This document shows positions 8,987-16,892 of a stretch of 64,000 nucleotides of DNA, one piece after another. The notes under the pieces were generated by a model. It worked only from the letters and a program-made list of their open reading frames with translations. It made no database searches and was not told where the DNA came from. Both the position numbers and the translations under genes were made by a program. Each line of letters opens with the position of its first letter. Position 1 is the stretch's first letter. Origin of the DNA: Ga0077555 sp041397775 (GTDB taxonomy: Bacteria > Pseudomonadota > Alphaproteobacteria > Rhizobiales > Hyphomicrobiaceae); the NCBI GenBank assembly GCA_041397775.1, contig JAWKWB010000002.1:434001-498000 (forward strand). The letters run 5' to 3'.

Positions 8987-9475
8987 ATGTCAGTGGCAGC
9001 CGGCATAAAATCGCTATTCCTCAAGGAGTTCGTCTCGGCGTTCTTCCTGGCGATGCGCTACTTCTTCAGCCCCAAGGCGACGTTGAACTATCCCTTCGAA
9101 AAGGGCCCGCTTTCGCCGCGCTTCCGTGGCGAGCATGCGTTGCGCCGTTATCCCAACGGCGAGGAGCGCTGCATCGCCTGCAAGCTGTGCGAGGCGATCT
9201 GCCCGGCGCAGGCCATCACCATCGAAGCCGGTCCGCGCCGCAACGACGGGACGCGGCGCACCACGCGCTACGACATCGATATGACCAAGTGCATCTACTG
9301 CGGCTTGTGCCAGGAGGCCTGCCCGGTCGATGCCATCGTGGAGGGGCCGAATTTCGAGTTCGCCACCGAAACCCGCGAGGAGCTGTTCTACAACAAGGAG
9401 CGCCTCCTCGCGAACGGCGAGCGGTGGGAACGCGAGATCGCGAAGAATTTGTCGCTCGACGCGAAGTACCGCTGA
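8987..9475 (+). CDS. nuoI: NADH-quinone oxidoreductase subunit I
   Basis: A 162-residue ferredoxin-like subunit carrying the two 4Fe-4S clusters (N6a/N6b). Two classical CxxCxxCxxxCP sets are present: C62/C65/C68/C72 and C102/C105/C108/C112. The N-terminal amphipathic helices ('LFLKEFVSAFFLAMRYFF') contact the membrane. I chose ATG 8987 ('MSVAAGIKSL'), the usual family start, over a TTG six codons upstream. The spacer to nuoJ is 128 bp, unusually long for a nuo operon. Confidence 0.97.
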   Translation: MSVAAGIKSLFLKEFVSAFFLAMRYFFSPKATLNYPFEKGPLSPRFRGEHALRRYPNGEERCIACKLCEAICPAQAITIEAGPRRNDGTRRTTRYDIDMTKCIYCGLCQEACPVDAIVEGPNFEFATETREELFYNKERLLANGERWEREIAKNLSLDAKYR

Positions 9476-9603
9476 CCTGCGGGCTGGGCGACGAACGTCG
9501 GGTCGACGGACGTTGAGAGAACGGACTTCCGCGCGCTATTGCGGACGGCCGGAAGGCATGGACTGAGGGGCACGCGCCGCCAGGCGAAGAGAGACACGGG
9601 ACG

Positions 9604-10272
9604 ATGACACTCGCCGACGCCTTTTTCTATCTGTTCGCGCTCCTCACGGTCGCATCCGCCGTGCTGGTGATCACAGCGCGCAACCCAGTGCACGCGGTGC
9701 TCTGGCTCATCCTCGCCTTCTTCAATGCGGCGGGCCTGTTCATTCTGCTCGGTGCCGAATTCCTGGCGATGATCCTGGTCGTCGTTTATGTCGGCGCCGT
9801 GGCGGTGCTCTTCCTTTTCGTCGTCATGATGCTGGACGTCGATTTCGCAGAGCTGAGGGCTGGCTTCATCAAGAACGCGCCGGTCGGCCTGTTCGTCGGC
9901 GCGATCCTGTTCGCCGAACTGTTCATGGTTCTCTTCTGGCGCTTCGTCACGCCCGCCAAGACCGGCCTGGCGGCCGCACCAGTGTCGGCCCAGGCCGTTT
10001 CCAACACCAAGGCGATCGGGCTGATCCTCTACAAGGAGCCGTACGTCTACTTCTTCGAAGTGGCCGGCCTGATCCTGCTCGTCGCCATGATCGGCGCCAT
10101 CGTCCTGACGCTGCGCCACAAGGAAGGCGTCCGGCGCCAGTCGATCAGCGCGCAGAATGCCCGCACGCCTGCAACCGCCATGGACGTGGTGAAGGTTCCC
10201 GCCGGTGGCTACACGATCCCGGAGAGCGGCCCCGTAGCCGGCGCGGCCCCGACCGTCAAGGAGCACGCATGA
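9604..10272 (+). CDS. nuoJ: NADH-quinone oxidoreductase subunit J
   Basis: A 222-residue membrane subunit of complex I with five hydrophobic helices ('DAFFYLFALLTVASAVLV', 'VHAVLWLILAFFNAAGLFIL', 'AMILVVVYVGAVAVLFLFVV'). The 'VVYVGAVAVLFLFVVMM' stretch is the third helix, which contains the pi-bulge involved in coupling in solved structures. The roughly 45-residue C-terminal tail after the last helix is hydrophilic. The stop overlaps the nuoK start by 4 bp (ATGA), indicating translational coupling. Confidence 0.97.
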   Translation: MTLADAFFYLFALLTVASAVLVITARNPVHAVLWLILAFFNAAGLFILLGAEFLAMILVVVYVGAVAVLFLFVVMMLDVDFAELRAGFIKNAPVGLFVGAILFAELFMVLFWRFVTPAKTGLAAAPVSAQAVSNTKAIGLILYKEPYVYFFEVAGLILLVAMIGAIVLTLRHKEGVRRQSISAQNARTPATAMDVVKVPAGGYTIPESGPVAGAAPTVKEHA

Positions 10273-10577
10273 CCGTTGGTCTTTCGCATTACCTGGTGCT
10301 GGCCGCGTGCCTCTTCACGATCGGCGTCTTCGGCATCTTTCTCAATCGCAAGAACGTCATCGTCATCCTGATGTCGGTCGAGTTGATGCTGCTCGCCGTC
10401 AATATCAACCTCGTGGCGTTCTCGAGCTTCATGGGCGATCTCGTCGGGCAGCTCTTTGCGCTCTTCGTGCTCACGGTTGCCGCCGGCGAGGCTGCGATCG
10501 GGCTTGCGATCGTGGTGGTCTACTTCCGCAACCGCGGCACCATCGCCGTCGAAGACATCAACATGATGAAGGGTTGA
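10269..10577 (+). CDS. nuoK: NADH-quinone oxidoreductase subunit K
   Basis: A 102-residue three-helix membrane subunit of the proton-pumping arm. The conserved glutamates of the second and third helices are present ('VIVILMSVELMLLAVNINL', 'TVAAGEAAIGLAIVV'). Start overlaps nuoJ by 4 bp. The next complex I gene, nuoL, is displaced 474 bp downstream by an inserted four-helix-bundle gene, whereas nuoK and nuoL are normally adjacent or nearly so. Confidence 0.97.
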   Translation: MTVGLSHYLVLAACLFTIGVFGIFLNRKNVIVILMSVELMLLAVNINLVAFSSFMGDLVGQLFALFVLTVAAGEAAIGLAIVVVYFRNRGTIAVEDINMMKG

Positions 10578-10594
10578 ATGAACGAAGGACCGTA

Positions 10595-10616
10595 GTGAGT
10601 AGGGAGTTGGGAATAG
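10595..10616 (+). repeat. Left imperfect inverted repeat flanking the IVP-type gene
   Basis: A purine-rich G-A-T string with core GGGAGTTG, beginning 18 bp after the nuoK stop. It matches in inverted orientation the pyrimidine-rich string at 11004-11032 (core CAACTCCCC), with about 16 of 20 aligned positions agreeing by eye. Such low-complexity 'GAGTAGGGAGT'-like tracts lie just outside the inserted reading frame and differ from the GC-rich codon-shaped sequence around them. Confidence 0.5.
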
Positions 10617-10622
10617 TGCGGG

Positions 10623-11000
10623 TTGGCTGACGTCAGGTCAAATCGTGACCTCGTGGCCTGGCAGAAGTCGATGGCCCTGGCCACCGCCTGCGACCGTGAG
10701 ACCGCCACATTCCCGGCGAGCGAAATCTACGGGATGACAAGTCAGATCCGCAGGGCGGGCGCTTCGGTCCCTGCGAACATTGCAGATGGCTACGGCCGGG
10801 AGACGACGAGAGCGTACGTTCGGGCGCTTCGTGTGGCTCCGGGGTCGTTGAAGGAACTGGATACGCACGTGTTGCTCGCACAGACGGTTGAATCGATGGG
10901 TGATGACAGCACCGGCCGGCCTCTCGATCGATGCGAGGAGGTAGGACGGATGCTGCGGGCACTCATTCGGGCATTGCAGAAACGGAGCTCGGCGGAATGA
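10623..11000 (+). CDS. Four-helix-bundle protein (23S rRNA intervening-sequence protein family)
   Basis: A 125-residue protein of the S23/IVP type: 'NRDLVAWQKSMALA', 'ETATFPASEIYGMTSQIRRA', 'ASVPANIADGYGR', 'SLKELDTHVLLAQT'. These are the signature blocks of the family first found in intervening sequences of spirochaete and other 23S rRNAs and later found scattered in many bacterial chromosomes; its function is unknown, though its fold resembles the Avd protein of diversity-generating retroelements. A TTG at 10623 is the only start that keeps the N-terminal block; no strong ribosome binding site is seen. The gene sits in the same orientation between nuoK and nuoL and is bracketed by imperfect inverted repeats, so it looks like an insertion into the operon that leaves all neighbours readable. 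Confidence 0.85.
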   Translation: MADVRSNRDLVAWQKSMALATACDRETATFPASEIYGMTSQIRRAGASVPANIADGYGRETTRAYVRALRVAPGSLKELDTHVLLAQTVESMGDDSTGRPLDRCEEVGRMLRALIRALQKRSSAE

Positions 11001-11003
11001 CCT

Positions 11004-11032
11004 TCTCCCTATCTCACAACTCCCCATTCCCG
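11004..11032 (+). repeat. Right imperfect inverted repeat flanking the IVP-type gene
   Basis: Pyrimidine-rich tract ending 18 bp before the nuoL start; reverse complement shows GGGGAGTTG and 'GATAGGGAG', matching the tract at 10595-10616. In RNA the two would pair to put the IVP-type gene in the loop of a stem, the same layout seen for true rRNA intervening sequences. Confidence 0.5.
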
Positions 11033-11050
11033 CGAGCGTGAGCGAGCCCC

Positions 11051-13075
11051 ATGATCTATCAGGCCATCGTATTCCTGCCCCTCCTCGGCGCGCTGATCGC
11101 GGGCTTTTTCGGCCGTCTCATGGGGCCGCGCCCCTCCGAGATCGTGACGACCCTGTTTCTCGGCATTGCCGCCGTGCTGTCCTGGATCGTTTTCGTCCAG
11201 ATCGGCCTCGGCCACACCACGGCGAAAGTGACGCTGTTGAAGTGGGTCGTCTCCGGCAATCTCGACGTGTCGTGGGCCATCCGCGTCGACACGCTGACGG
11301 CCGTCATGCTGGTGGTGGTGACGACGGTCTCCGCCCTCGTGCACCTCTACTCGATCGGCTACATGCACGAGGATCCGCATCGGCCGCGGTTCTTCGCCTA
11401 CCTGTCGCTGTTCACGTTCGCCATGCTCATGCTGGTGACGAGCGACAACCTGCTGCAGATGTTCTTCGGCTGGGAAGGCGTGGGCCTCGCCTCCTACCTG
11501 CTGATCGGTTTCTGGTTCCAGAAGCCCGAGGCCAACGCGGCGGCCATCAAGGCCTTCGTCGTGAACCGCGTCGGTGACTTCGGTTTCGCCCTCGGCATCT
11601 TCGGAATTTTCTTCGTCTTCAACAGCATCAGCTTCGACGAGGTCTTCCAGGCCGCCCCCGCCATGGCCGGCAAGACGATGACGTTCATCGGCTACCAGGT
11701 CGACATCATGACCTGCCTGTGCCTGCTGTTGTTCCTGGGCGCCATGGGCAAGTCCGCGCAGTTCCTGCTGCACACCTGGCTGCCCGACGCCATGGAAGGC
11801 CCCACGCCCGTCTCCGCGCTGATCCACGCGGCCACGATGGTCACCGCCGGCGTCTTCATGGTGGCGCGGCTGTCCCCGCTGTTCGAGCTGGCGCCCCGTG
11901 CCCTCGAGGTGGTGACGCTGGTCGGCTGCGTCACGGCCTTCTTCGCGGCGACAGTTGGCCTCGTCCAGAACGATATCAAGCGCGTGATCGCCTACTCGAC
12001 CTGCTCTCAGCTCGGCTACATGTTCGCTGCCTGCGGGCTTGGCGCCTACGCGGCGGGCGTGTTCCATCTCTTCACGCACGCCTTCTTCAAGGCCCTTCTG
12101 TTCCTCGGCGCCGGCTCGGTCATCCACGCGATGCACCACGAGCAGGACATGCGGAACATGGGCGGCCTGCGCGCGAAGATCCCCGTCACCTGGGCCATGA
12201 TGATGATCGGCACGCTGGCGCTGACCGGCGTCGGCATCCCGCACTTCGTGGGCTTTGCCGGCTTCCACTCCAAGGATGCCATCATCGAGGCGGCCTACGC
12301 GGGGCACACCCCCGGCAACTACGCCTTCTGGGCTCTGGTCATCGCGGCCTTCATGACGTCGTTCTATTCCTGGCGCCTGGCGTTCATGACCTTCCATCAG
12401 GAACCGCGGTGGGCCCACGGCGGCCAGCACGGGGCTGACGACCATGGCCACGATGCCGCGCACGGGGCTGACGATCACGCCCATGACAGCCATGGCGCGC
12501 ACGAGCCGCACGAAAGCCCGATGGTGATGCTGGTGCCGCTGTTCGTCCTCGCCGCGGGCGCGGTGCTGGCCGGTGTCGTCTTCTCCGGCAGCTTCATCGG
12601 TCACGGCTACAAGGAGTTCTGGGGCAAGGCGCTCGTCGAAGGTACTCGACAACCACATCATGCACGCCATGCACGAGATCCCGGGGTGGGTGGGTTGGGC
12701 GCCGTTCGTCGCCATGCTGTCCGGTCAGGCGCTGGCCTCCACGTGTACTACATCGCGGTTCCGAGCCTGCCAGCCGCGACGGCACGCGCCTTCAAGCCCG
12801 TCTACCTGTTCCTGCTCAACAAGTGGTACTTCGACGAGCTCTACGACGTCTTGTTCGTGCGCTCCGCCAAGGCCATCGGACGCTTCCTCTGGAAGGGAGG
12901 CGACGGGGCCGTCATCGACGGCGCCATCGACGGCACCGCGTCCACTGTCGGCAAGATCACCGGCCGCGTCGTCAAGCTCCAGACCGGCTACGTCTATCAC
13001 TATGCCTTTGCCATGCTCATCGGTCTCGCAGCGCTGATCACCTGGTTCACGCTCGGCTTTGGAGGTGTGCGGTGA
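11051..13075 (+). CDS. nuoL: NADH-quinone oxidoreductase subunit L (internal frame disturbance)
   Basis: A 674-residue antiporter-like membrane subunit of complex I ('HLYSIGYMHEDPHRPRFFAY', 'FFGWEGVGLASYLLIGFW', 'HTWLPDAMEGPTPVSALIHA', 'TACSQLGYM'-like 'YSTCSQLGYMFAACG'). Residues about 456-490 form a His/Asp-rich hydrophilic loop with two 11-residue repeats (HGADDH...). Between about 12641 and 12742 the reading frame is wrong: in the +1 frame this stretch encodes the expected 'VLDNHIMHAMHEIPGW', 'APFVAMLSGQALA', so one extra base near 12641 and one missing base near 12742 compensate. As printed, about 33 residues including a membrane helix are scrambled. Sequencing error is the simplest explanation. 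The stop overlaps nuoM. Confidence 0.93.
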   Translation: MIYQAIVFLPLLGALIAGFFGRLMGPRPSEIVTTLFLGIAAVLSWIVFVQIGLGHTTAKVTLLKWVVSGNLDVSWAIRVDTLTAVMLVVVTTVSALVHLYSIGYMHEDPHRPRFFAYLSLFTFAMLMLVTSDNLLQMFFGWEGVGLASYLLIGFWFQKPEANAAAIKAFVVNRVGDFGFALGIFGIFFVFNSISFDEVFQAAPAMAGKTMTFIGYQVDIMTCLCLLLFLGAMGKSAQFLLHTWLPDAMEGPTPVSALIHAATMVTAGVFMVARLSPLFELAPRALEVVTLVGCVTAFFAATVGLVQNDIKRVIAYSTCSQLGYMFAACGLGAYAAGVFHLFTHAFFKALLFLGAGSVIHAMHHEQDMRNMGGLRAKIPVTWAMMMIGTLALTGVGIPHFVGFAGFHSKDAIIEAAYAGHTPGNYAFWALVIAAFMTSFYSWRLAFMTFHQEPRWAHGGQHGADDHGHDAAHGADDHAHDSHGAHEPHESPMVMLVPLFVLAAGAVLAGVVFSGSFIGHGYKEFWGKALVEGTRQPHHARHARDPGVGGLGAVRRHAVRSGAGLHVYYIAVPSLPAATARAFKPVYLFLLNKWYFDELYDVLFVRSAKAIGRFLWKGGDGAVIDGAIDGTASTVGKITGRVVKLQTGYVYHYAFAMLIGLAALITWFTLGFGGVR

Positions 13076-14583
13076 ACCCGTTCGGCAATAATCTGCTTTC
13101 CATCGTCACCTTCCTGCCGCTCGTTGGCGCGCTCGGGATCGCGATGCTGAATGCCGAGGCGCGCGGCAACGCCCGCTTCATCGCGCTTTGGACGACCATC
13201 ATCACGTTCGTGGTCTCGCTGTTCATCTGGATCGATTTCGATCCCAAGCTGGCCGGCTTCCAGTTCATCGAAGAGCGGGCCTGGCTCGGCGCCATCAAGT
13301 ACAAGATGGGCGTCGACGGCATCTCCATGCTGTTCGTGATCCTCACGACGTTCCTGATGCCCCTGTGCATCCTGGCGAGCTGGGAATCCGTCGAGGCCCG
13401 CGTGAAGGAGTACATGATCGCGTTCCTCGTGCTGGAAACGCTGATGATCGGCGTCTTCTGCGCGCTCGACCTCGTGCTGTTCTACCTGTTCTTCGAGGGC
13501 GGCCTGATCCCGATGTTCGTCATCATCGGCGTCTGGGGCGGCAAGCGGCGCGTCTACGCGAGCTTCAAGTTCTTCCTCTACACGCTCCTGGGCTCCGTGC
13601 TGATGCTGCTCGCCATGATGGCGATCTACTGGCAGGCCGGCACGACGGATATCCCGACGCTGATCGATACGGTGAAATTGCCAGCGAACATGCAGTTCTG
13701 GCTGTGGCTCGCGTTCTTCGCCTCGTTCGCCGTGAAGATGCCGATGTGGCCGGTCCACACATGGCTTCCCGACGCGCACGTGGAAGCGCCGACGGCGGGC
13801 TCGGTCGTACTTGCGGCGGTGCTGCTGAAGATGGGCGGCTACGGCTTCCTGCGCTTCTCTCTCCCGATGTTCCCGCTCGCGACCGAGCAACTGGCGCCGC
13901 TGGTCTTCACGCTCTCCGTGGTTGCCATCATCTACACGTCGCTCGTCGCGCTGGCGCAGGAAGACGTGAAGAAGTTGATCGCCTATTCGTCGATCGCCCA
14001 CATGGGCTATGTCACGATGGGCATCTTCACGGTCAACCAGCAGGGCATCGACGGCGCCATCTTCCAGATGCTCTCGCATGGCGTCGTCTCGGCTGCGCTG
14101 TTCCTGTGCGTCGGCATCGTCTACGACCGCATGCACACGCGCGAGATCGCGGCCTATGGCGGGCTCGTCAACCGCATGCCGATCTACGCCTTCTGCTTCA
14201 TGGTCTTCACGATGGCCAATGTCGGCCTGCCCGGCACGAGCGGCTTCGTCGGCGAATTCCTCACCCTTCTGGCGGCCTTCAAGGTCAACACCTGGGTCGC
14301 CTTCTTCGCGACCTTCGGCGTCATTCTCTCGGCGGCCTATGCCCTGTGGCTCTATCGCCGCATGATGTACGGCAAGCTCGAGAAGCCGTCGCTGAAGGGC
14401 ATCATGGACATGGGGCCGCGCGAGATCGCGATCATGGCGCCGCTGGTGATCCTGACGGTGCTGCTGGGCATCTACCCGAGCCCGATCCTCGACGTCACCC
14501 AACGCTCGGTCAGCAAGCTGGTGTCGGGCTACGAGATGGCCGTCAAGGCGACCAGGCAGGCCGCCGCCAACCCGACACGCTAG
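13072..14583 (+). CDS. nuoM: NADH-quinone oxidoreductase subunit M
   Basis: A 503-residue antiporter-like subunit of the membrane arm. The GTG start overlaps the nuoL stop (GTGA) and gives 'MNPFGNNLLSIVTFLPLVGA'. Family marks: 'KYKMGVDGISMLFVILTTF', 'VLFYLFFEGGLIPMFVIIG', 'PVHTWLPDAHVEAPTAGSVV', 'LKMGGYGFLRF', 'IAYSSIAHMGYVTMGIF'. About fourteen helices. The stop codon TAG is part of the CTAG terminus of a small palindromic repeat that fills most of the 75-bp gap to nuoN. Confidence 0.97.
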   Translation: MNPFGNNLLSIVTFLPLVGALGIAMLNAEARGNARFIALWTTIITFVVSLFIWIDFDPKLAGFQFIEERAWLGAIKYKMGVDGISMLFVILTTFLMPLCILASWESVEARVKEYMIAFLVLETLMIGVFCALDLVLFYLFFEGGLIPMFVIIGVWGGKRRVYASFKFFLYTLLGSVLMLLAMMAIYWQAGTTDIPTLIDTVKLPANMQFWLWLAFFASFAVKMPMWPVHTWLPDAHVEAPTAGSVVLAAVLLKMGGYGFLRFSLPMFPLATEQLAPLVFTLSVVAIIYTSLVALAQEDVKKLIAYSSIAHMGYVTMGIFTVNQQGIDGAIFQMLSHGVVSAALFLCVGIVYDRMHTREIAAYGGLVNRMPIYAFCFMVFTMANVGLPGTSGFVGEFLTLLAAFKVNTWVAFFATFGVILSAAYALWLYRRMMYGKLEKPSLKGIMDMGPREIAIMAPLVILTVLLGIYPSPILDVTQRSVSKLVSGYEMAVKATRQAAANPTR

Positions 14584-14644
14584 TGTAGCGCATCTGACGT
14601 TTGGTACCCGCCAGCGGATGCAAATGTCGGAACCGGAAAACTAG
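14580..14644 (+). repeat. CTAG-ended palindromic repeat element, short form
   Basis: A 65-bp element beginning CTAGTGTAGCGCATCTGACG and ending CGGAACCGGAAAACTAG. Its left end matches 28 of 30 bases of the left end of the element at 28516, and its right end matches 20 of 23 bases of that element's right end, so the two are members of one family. Both ends are CTAG and are related as degenerate inverted repeats. The nuoM stop codon lies in the left CTAG. Confidence 0.7.
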
Positions 14645-14658
14645 GGCACGAGAAGACA

Positions 14659-16107
14659 ATGGCTCAACTCACCACACTCGCTCCGCTGCTGCCCGAGCTG
14701 GTCCTGACGATCGGCGCCATGCTGCTGCTCGTGCTCGGCGTATCGCGGCCGGAAAGCAAGGCGCAGGCCACGTCCATCGGCTGGATGGCCATCGGCCTCA
14801 TGGCCGTTGCGGCCTGGCTGGCAGCGATCGAGACCGGGCGCGCCAGTCTTTTCAACGGCGCCGTGATCGTCGACGACTTTGCGCGCTTCATGAAGATCCT
14901 GGCGCTGATCGGTGCCGCCGGCGCGCTCATGCTGGCCTTCGACGAACTGGCGGCCAGCGGCACGCTGCGGTTCGAATATCCCATCCTGCTTCTGCTCGCG
15001 ACCGTCGGCATGCTGCTGATGATCTCGGCCGGCGATCTGATGGCGCTCTATCTGGGCCTCGAGCTGCAGAGCCTCGCCCTCTACGTCGTGGCCGCGTTCC
15101 GGCGCGATCATGCGCGCTCCAGCGAAGCGGGCCTCAAGTACTTCGTTCTGGGTGCCCTGTCGTCGGGCATGCTGCTCTATGGCGCCTCGATGATCTACGG
15201 CTTTGCCGGCACCACGACGTTTGCGGGCATCGCGAAGGCGGCCTCTGCCCCCGGCGCCGGCCAGAACCTGATCCTGATTTTCGGCCTCGTGTTCCTGCTC
15301 GTCGGCGTCGCCTTCAAGATCTCCGCCGTGCCGTTCCACATGTGGACGCCCGACGTCTACGAAGGCGCACCGACGCCCGTGACGGCCTTCCTGGCCGCCG
15401 CGCCGAAGGTCGCCGCGATGGCGTTGCTCGTGCGCGTCGTGGCGACGGGCTTCCCGGCGATCAAGCCGCAATGGCAGCAGATCATCGTATTCCTGTCGAT
15501 CGCCTCGATGCTGCTGGGCGCACTGGCGGCGATCGGCCAGACGAACATCAAGCGGCTGATGGCCTATTCCTCCATCGCCAACATGGGCTACGCGCTCGTG
15601 GGGCTTGCCGCGGGCACTGCCGAGGGTATCCAGGGCGTGCTGGTCTATCTCGCGATCTACGTCGTCATGACCCTGGGCGCCTTCGCCTGCATCCTGTCGA
15701 TGCGCCGCAACGGCGAGCCGGTGGAGACGATCGAGGAACTGGCGGGCCTCTCGCAGACGAACCGGCCGATGGCCTTTGCGCTGGCCATGTTCATGTTCTC
15801 GCTGGCAGGCATCCCGCCACTCGCTGGCTTCTTCGCCAAGTGGTACGTGTTCCTGCCCGCCATCAAGGCCGGCTTCGTCACGCTGGCCGTGGTCGGCGTG
15901 CTGGCGAGCGTCGTGGGCGCCTACTACTACCTGCGCGTCGTCAAGGTCATGTTCTTCGACGAGCCGAAGACCGCATTCGAGCGGGCGTACGGCCGTGAAC
16001 GCCTCGTCATGATCCTGGCGCTGATCTTCGTCCTCGTCTTCGTCGCGCCGTTCGTCGCCGCGCCGATGGTCGAGGCGGCAGGTGCGGCCGCGCGATCGTT
16101 GATGTGA
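14659..16107 (+). CDS. nuoN: NADH-quinone oxidoreductase subunit N
   Basis: A 482-residue antiporter-like subunit of complex I, fourteen predicted helices. Recognisable blocks are 'LELQSLALYVVAAFRRDHARS'-type helix near residue 135-150, 'KYFVLGALSSGMLLYGASMIYG', 'KISAVPFHMWTPDVYEGAPT', 'LMAYSSIANMGYALVG' and 'LAGIPPLAGFFAKWYVF'. Length is normal. It is separated from nuoM by the 65-bp CTAG element and followed 9 bp later by birA, the usual alphaproteobacterial arrangement. Confidence 0.97.
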   Translation: MAQLTTLAPLLPELVLTIGAMLLLVLGVSRPESKAQATSIGWMAIGLMAVAAWLAAIETGRASLFNGAVIVDDFARFMKILALIGAAGALMLAFDELAASGTLRFEYPILLLLATVGMLLMISAGDLMALYLGLELQSLALYVVAAFRRDHARSSEAGLKYFVLGALSSGMLLYGASMIYGFAGTTTFAGIAKAASAPGAGQNLILIFGLVFLLVGVAFKISAVPFHMWTPDVYEGAPTPVTAFLAAAPKVAAMALLVRVVATGFPAIKPQWQQIIVFLSIASMLLGALAAIGQTNIKRLMAYSSIANMGYALVGLAAGTAEGIQGVLVYLAIYVVMTLGAFACILSMRRNGEPVETIEELAGLSQTNRPMAFALAMFMFSLAGIPPLAGFFAKWYVFLPAIKAGFVTLAVVGVLASVVGAYYYLRVVKVMFFDEPKTAFERAYGRERLVMILALIFVLVFVAPFVAAPMVEAAGAAARSLM

Positions 16108-16116
16108 GGGGGGCTG

Positions 16117-16887
16117 ATGCCGGAGCAACCTGATCCGGCGTCGCTTGTGCGCATCGTCTGGCTCGACGAGATCGATTCCACCAACCTGGAGGCCCAGCGC
16201 CGCGCCGCTGCCGGAGAGCGCGGGCCGCTGTGGCTGGCCGCGCGCTGGCAGACGGCGGGACGGGGCCGTGCCGGGCGCGCCTGGCAGTCGTCGGGCGGCA
16301 ATCTCGCCGCCACGCTGCTGCTGGCCCTCGACGCAGCGCCGGTACGCCTGCCCGAACTCTCGTTCGTTGCCGCACTTGCCGCGCACGATGCCATCGCGCA
16401 GGCACTCGCCGATACACCGAGCACCCGGCATATTCGGTTGAAATGGCCCAACGACGTGCTGATTTCAGGCGAGAAGATCTGCGGCATCCTTCTCGAGACC
16501 GCCCACTATGGCGGCACGGCCGTGATGATGTTCGGCATCGGCATCAACGTGGAGAGTGCTCCCGACGTGGCGGGGCGCAGCGTCACCGCGCTGAAGGCGC
16601 ATGGCGCCACGGTCGATGCAACGCGTGCGCTGCAATGGCTCGCCGCCGCCATGGAACGCTGGCTGTCGGTCTGGCATTCCCCCGCCGGATTTGCTGCGAT
16701 AAGAAAGGCGTGGCTTGCCAGATCGCTGCCGCTCGGCGCCCCCATGAGCATCGATCCGGGCTCCGGTCCCATCCGCGGGACTTTTGCGGGGCTGGACAAC
16801 GACGGCGCACTGCTGCTTGCTAACGATGATGGCGGCACGCGCCGCTTTACCCATGGGGACGTCGCGATCGTCCCCGCGAAAGCCTGA
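16117..16887 (+). CDS. birA: Biotin--[acetyl-CoA-carboxylase] ligase
   Basis: A 256-residue monofunctional biotin protein ligase that adenylates biotin and transfers it to the carrier lysine of acetyl-CoA carboxylase and related enzymes. The 'GRGRAGRAW' biotinyl-AMP loop lies at residues 48-56 and 'KWPND' at 109-113; 'EKICGILLE' follows. There is no N-terminal DNA-binding domain, so it should not act as a repressor of biotin genes. It lies between nuoN and RNase J, as in many alphaproteobacteria, but the type III pantothenate kinase gene (coaX) often found between birA and rnj is absent. Confidence 0.95.
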   Translation: MPEQPDPASLVRIVWLDEIDSTNLEAQRRAAAGERGPLWLAARWQTAGRGRAGRAWQSSGGNLAATLLLALDAAPVRLPELSFVAALAAHDAIAQALADTPSTRHIRLKWPNDVLISGEKICGILLETAHYGGTAVMMFGIGINVESAPDVAGRSVTALKAHGATVDATRALQWLAAAMERWLSVWHSPAGFAAIRKAWLARSLPLGAPMSIDPGSGPIRGTFAGLDNDGALLLANDDGGTRRFTHGDVAIVPAKA

Positions 16888-16892
16888 GGACC

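Noticed and set aside
8893..9603. Possible extra genes in the long nuoH-nuoI and nuoI-nuoJ spacers
   Set aside because: No frame with a start site or conserved sequence; only weak hairpins (for example CTTCCG/CGGAAG near 9528-9557).
13047..14502. Minus-strand open frames of several hundred codons opposite nuoM and nuoN
   Set aside because: Overlap highly conserved complex I genes and show only Arg/His/Asp-rich low-information sequence.
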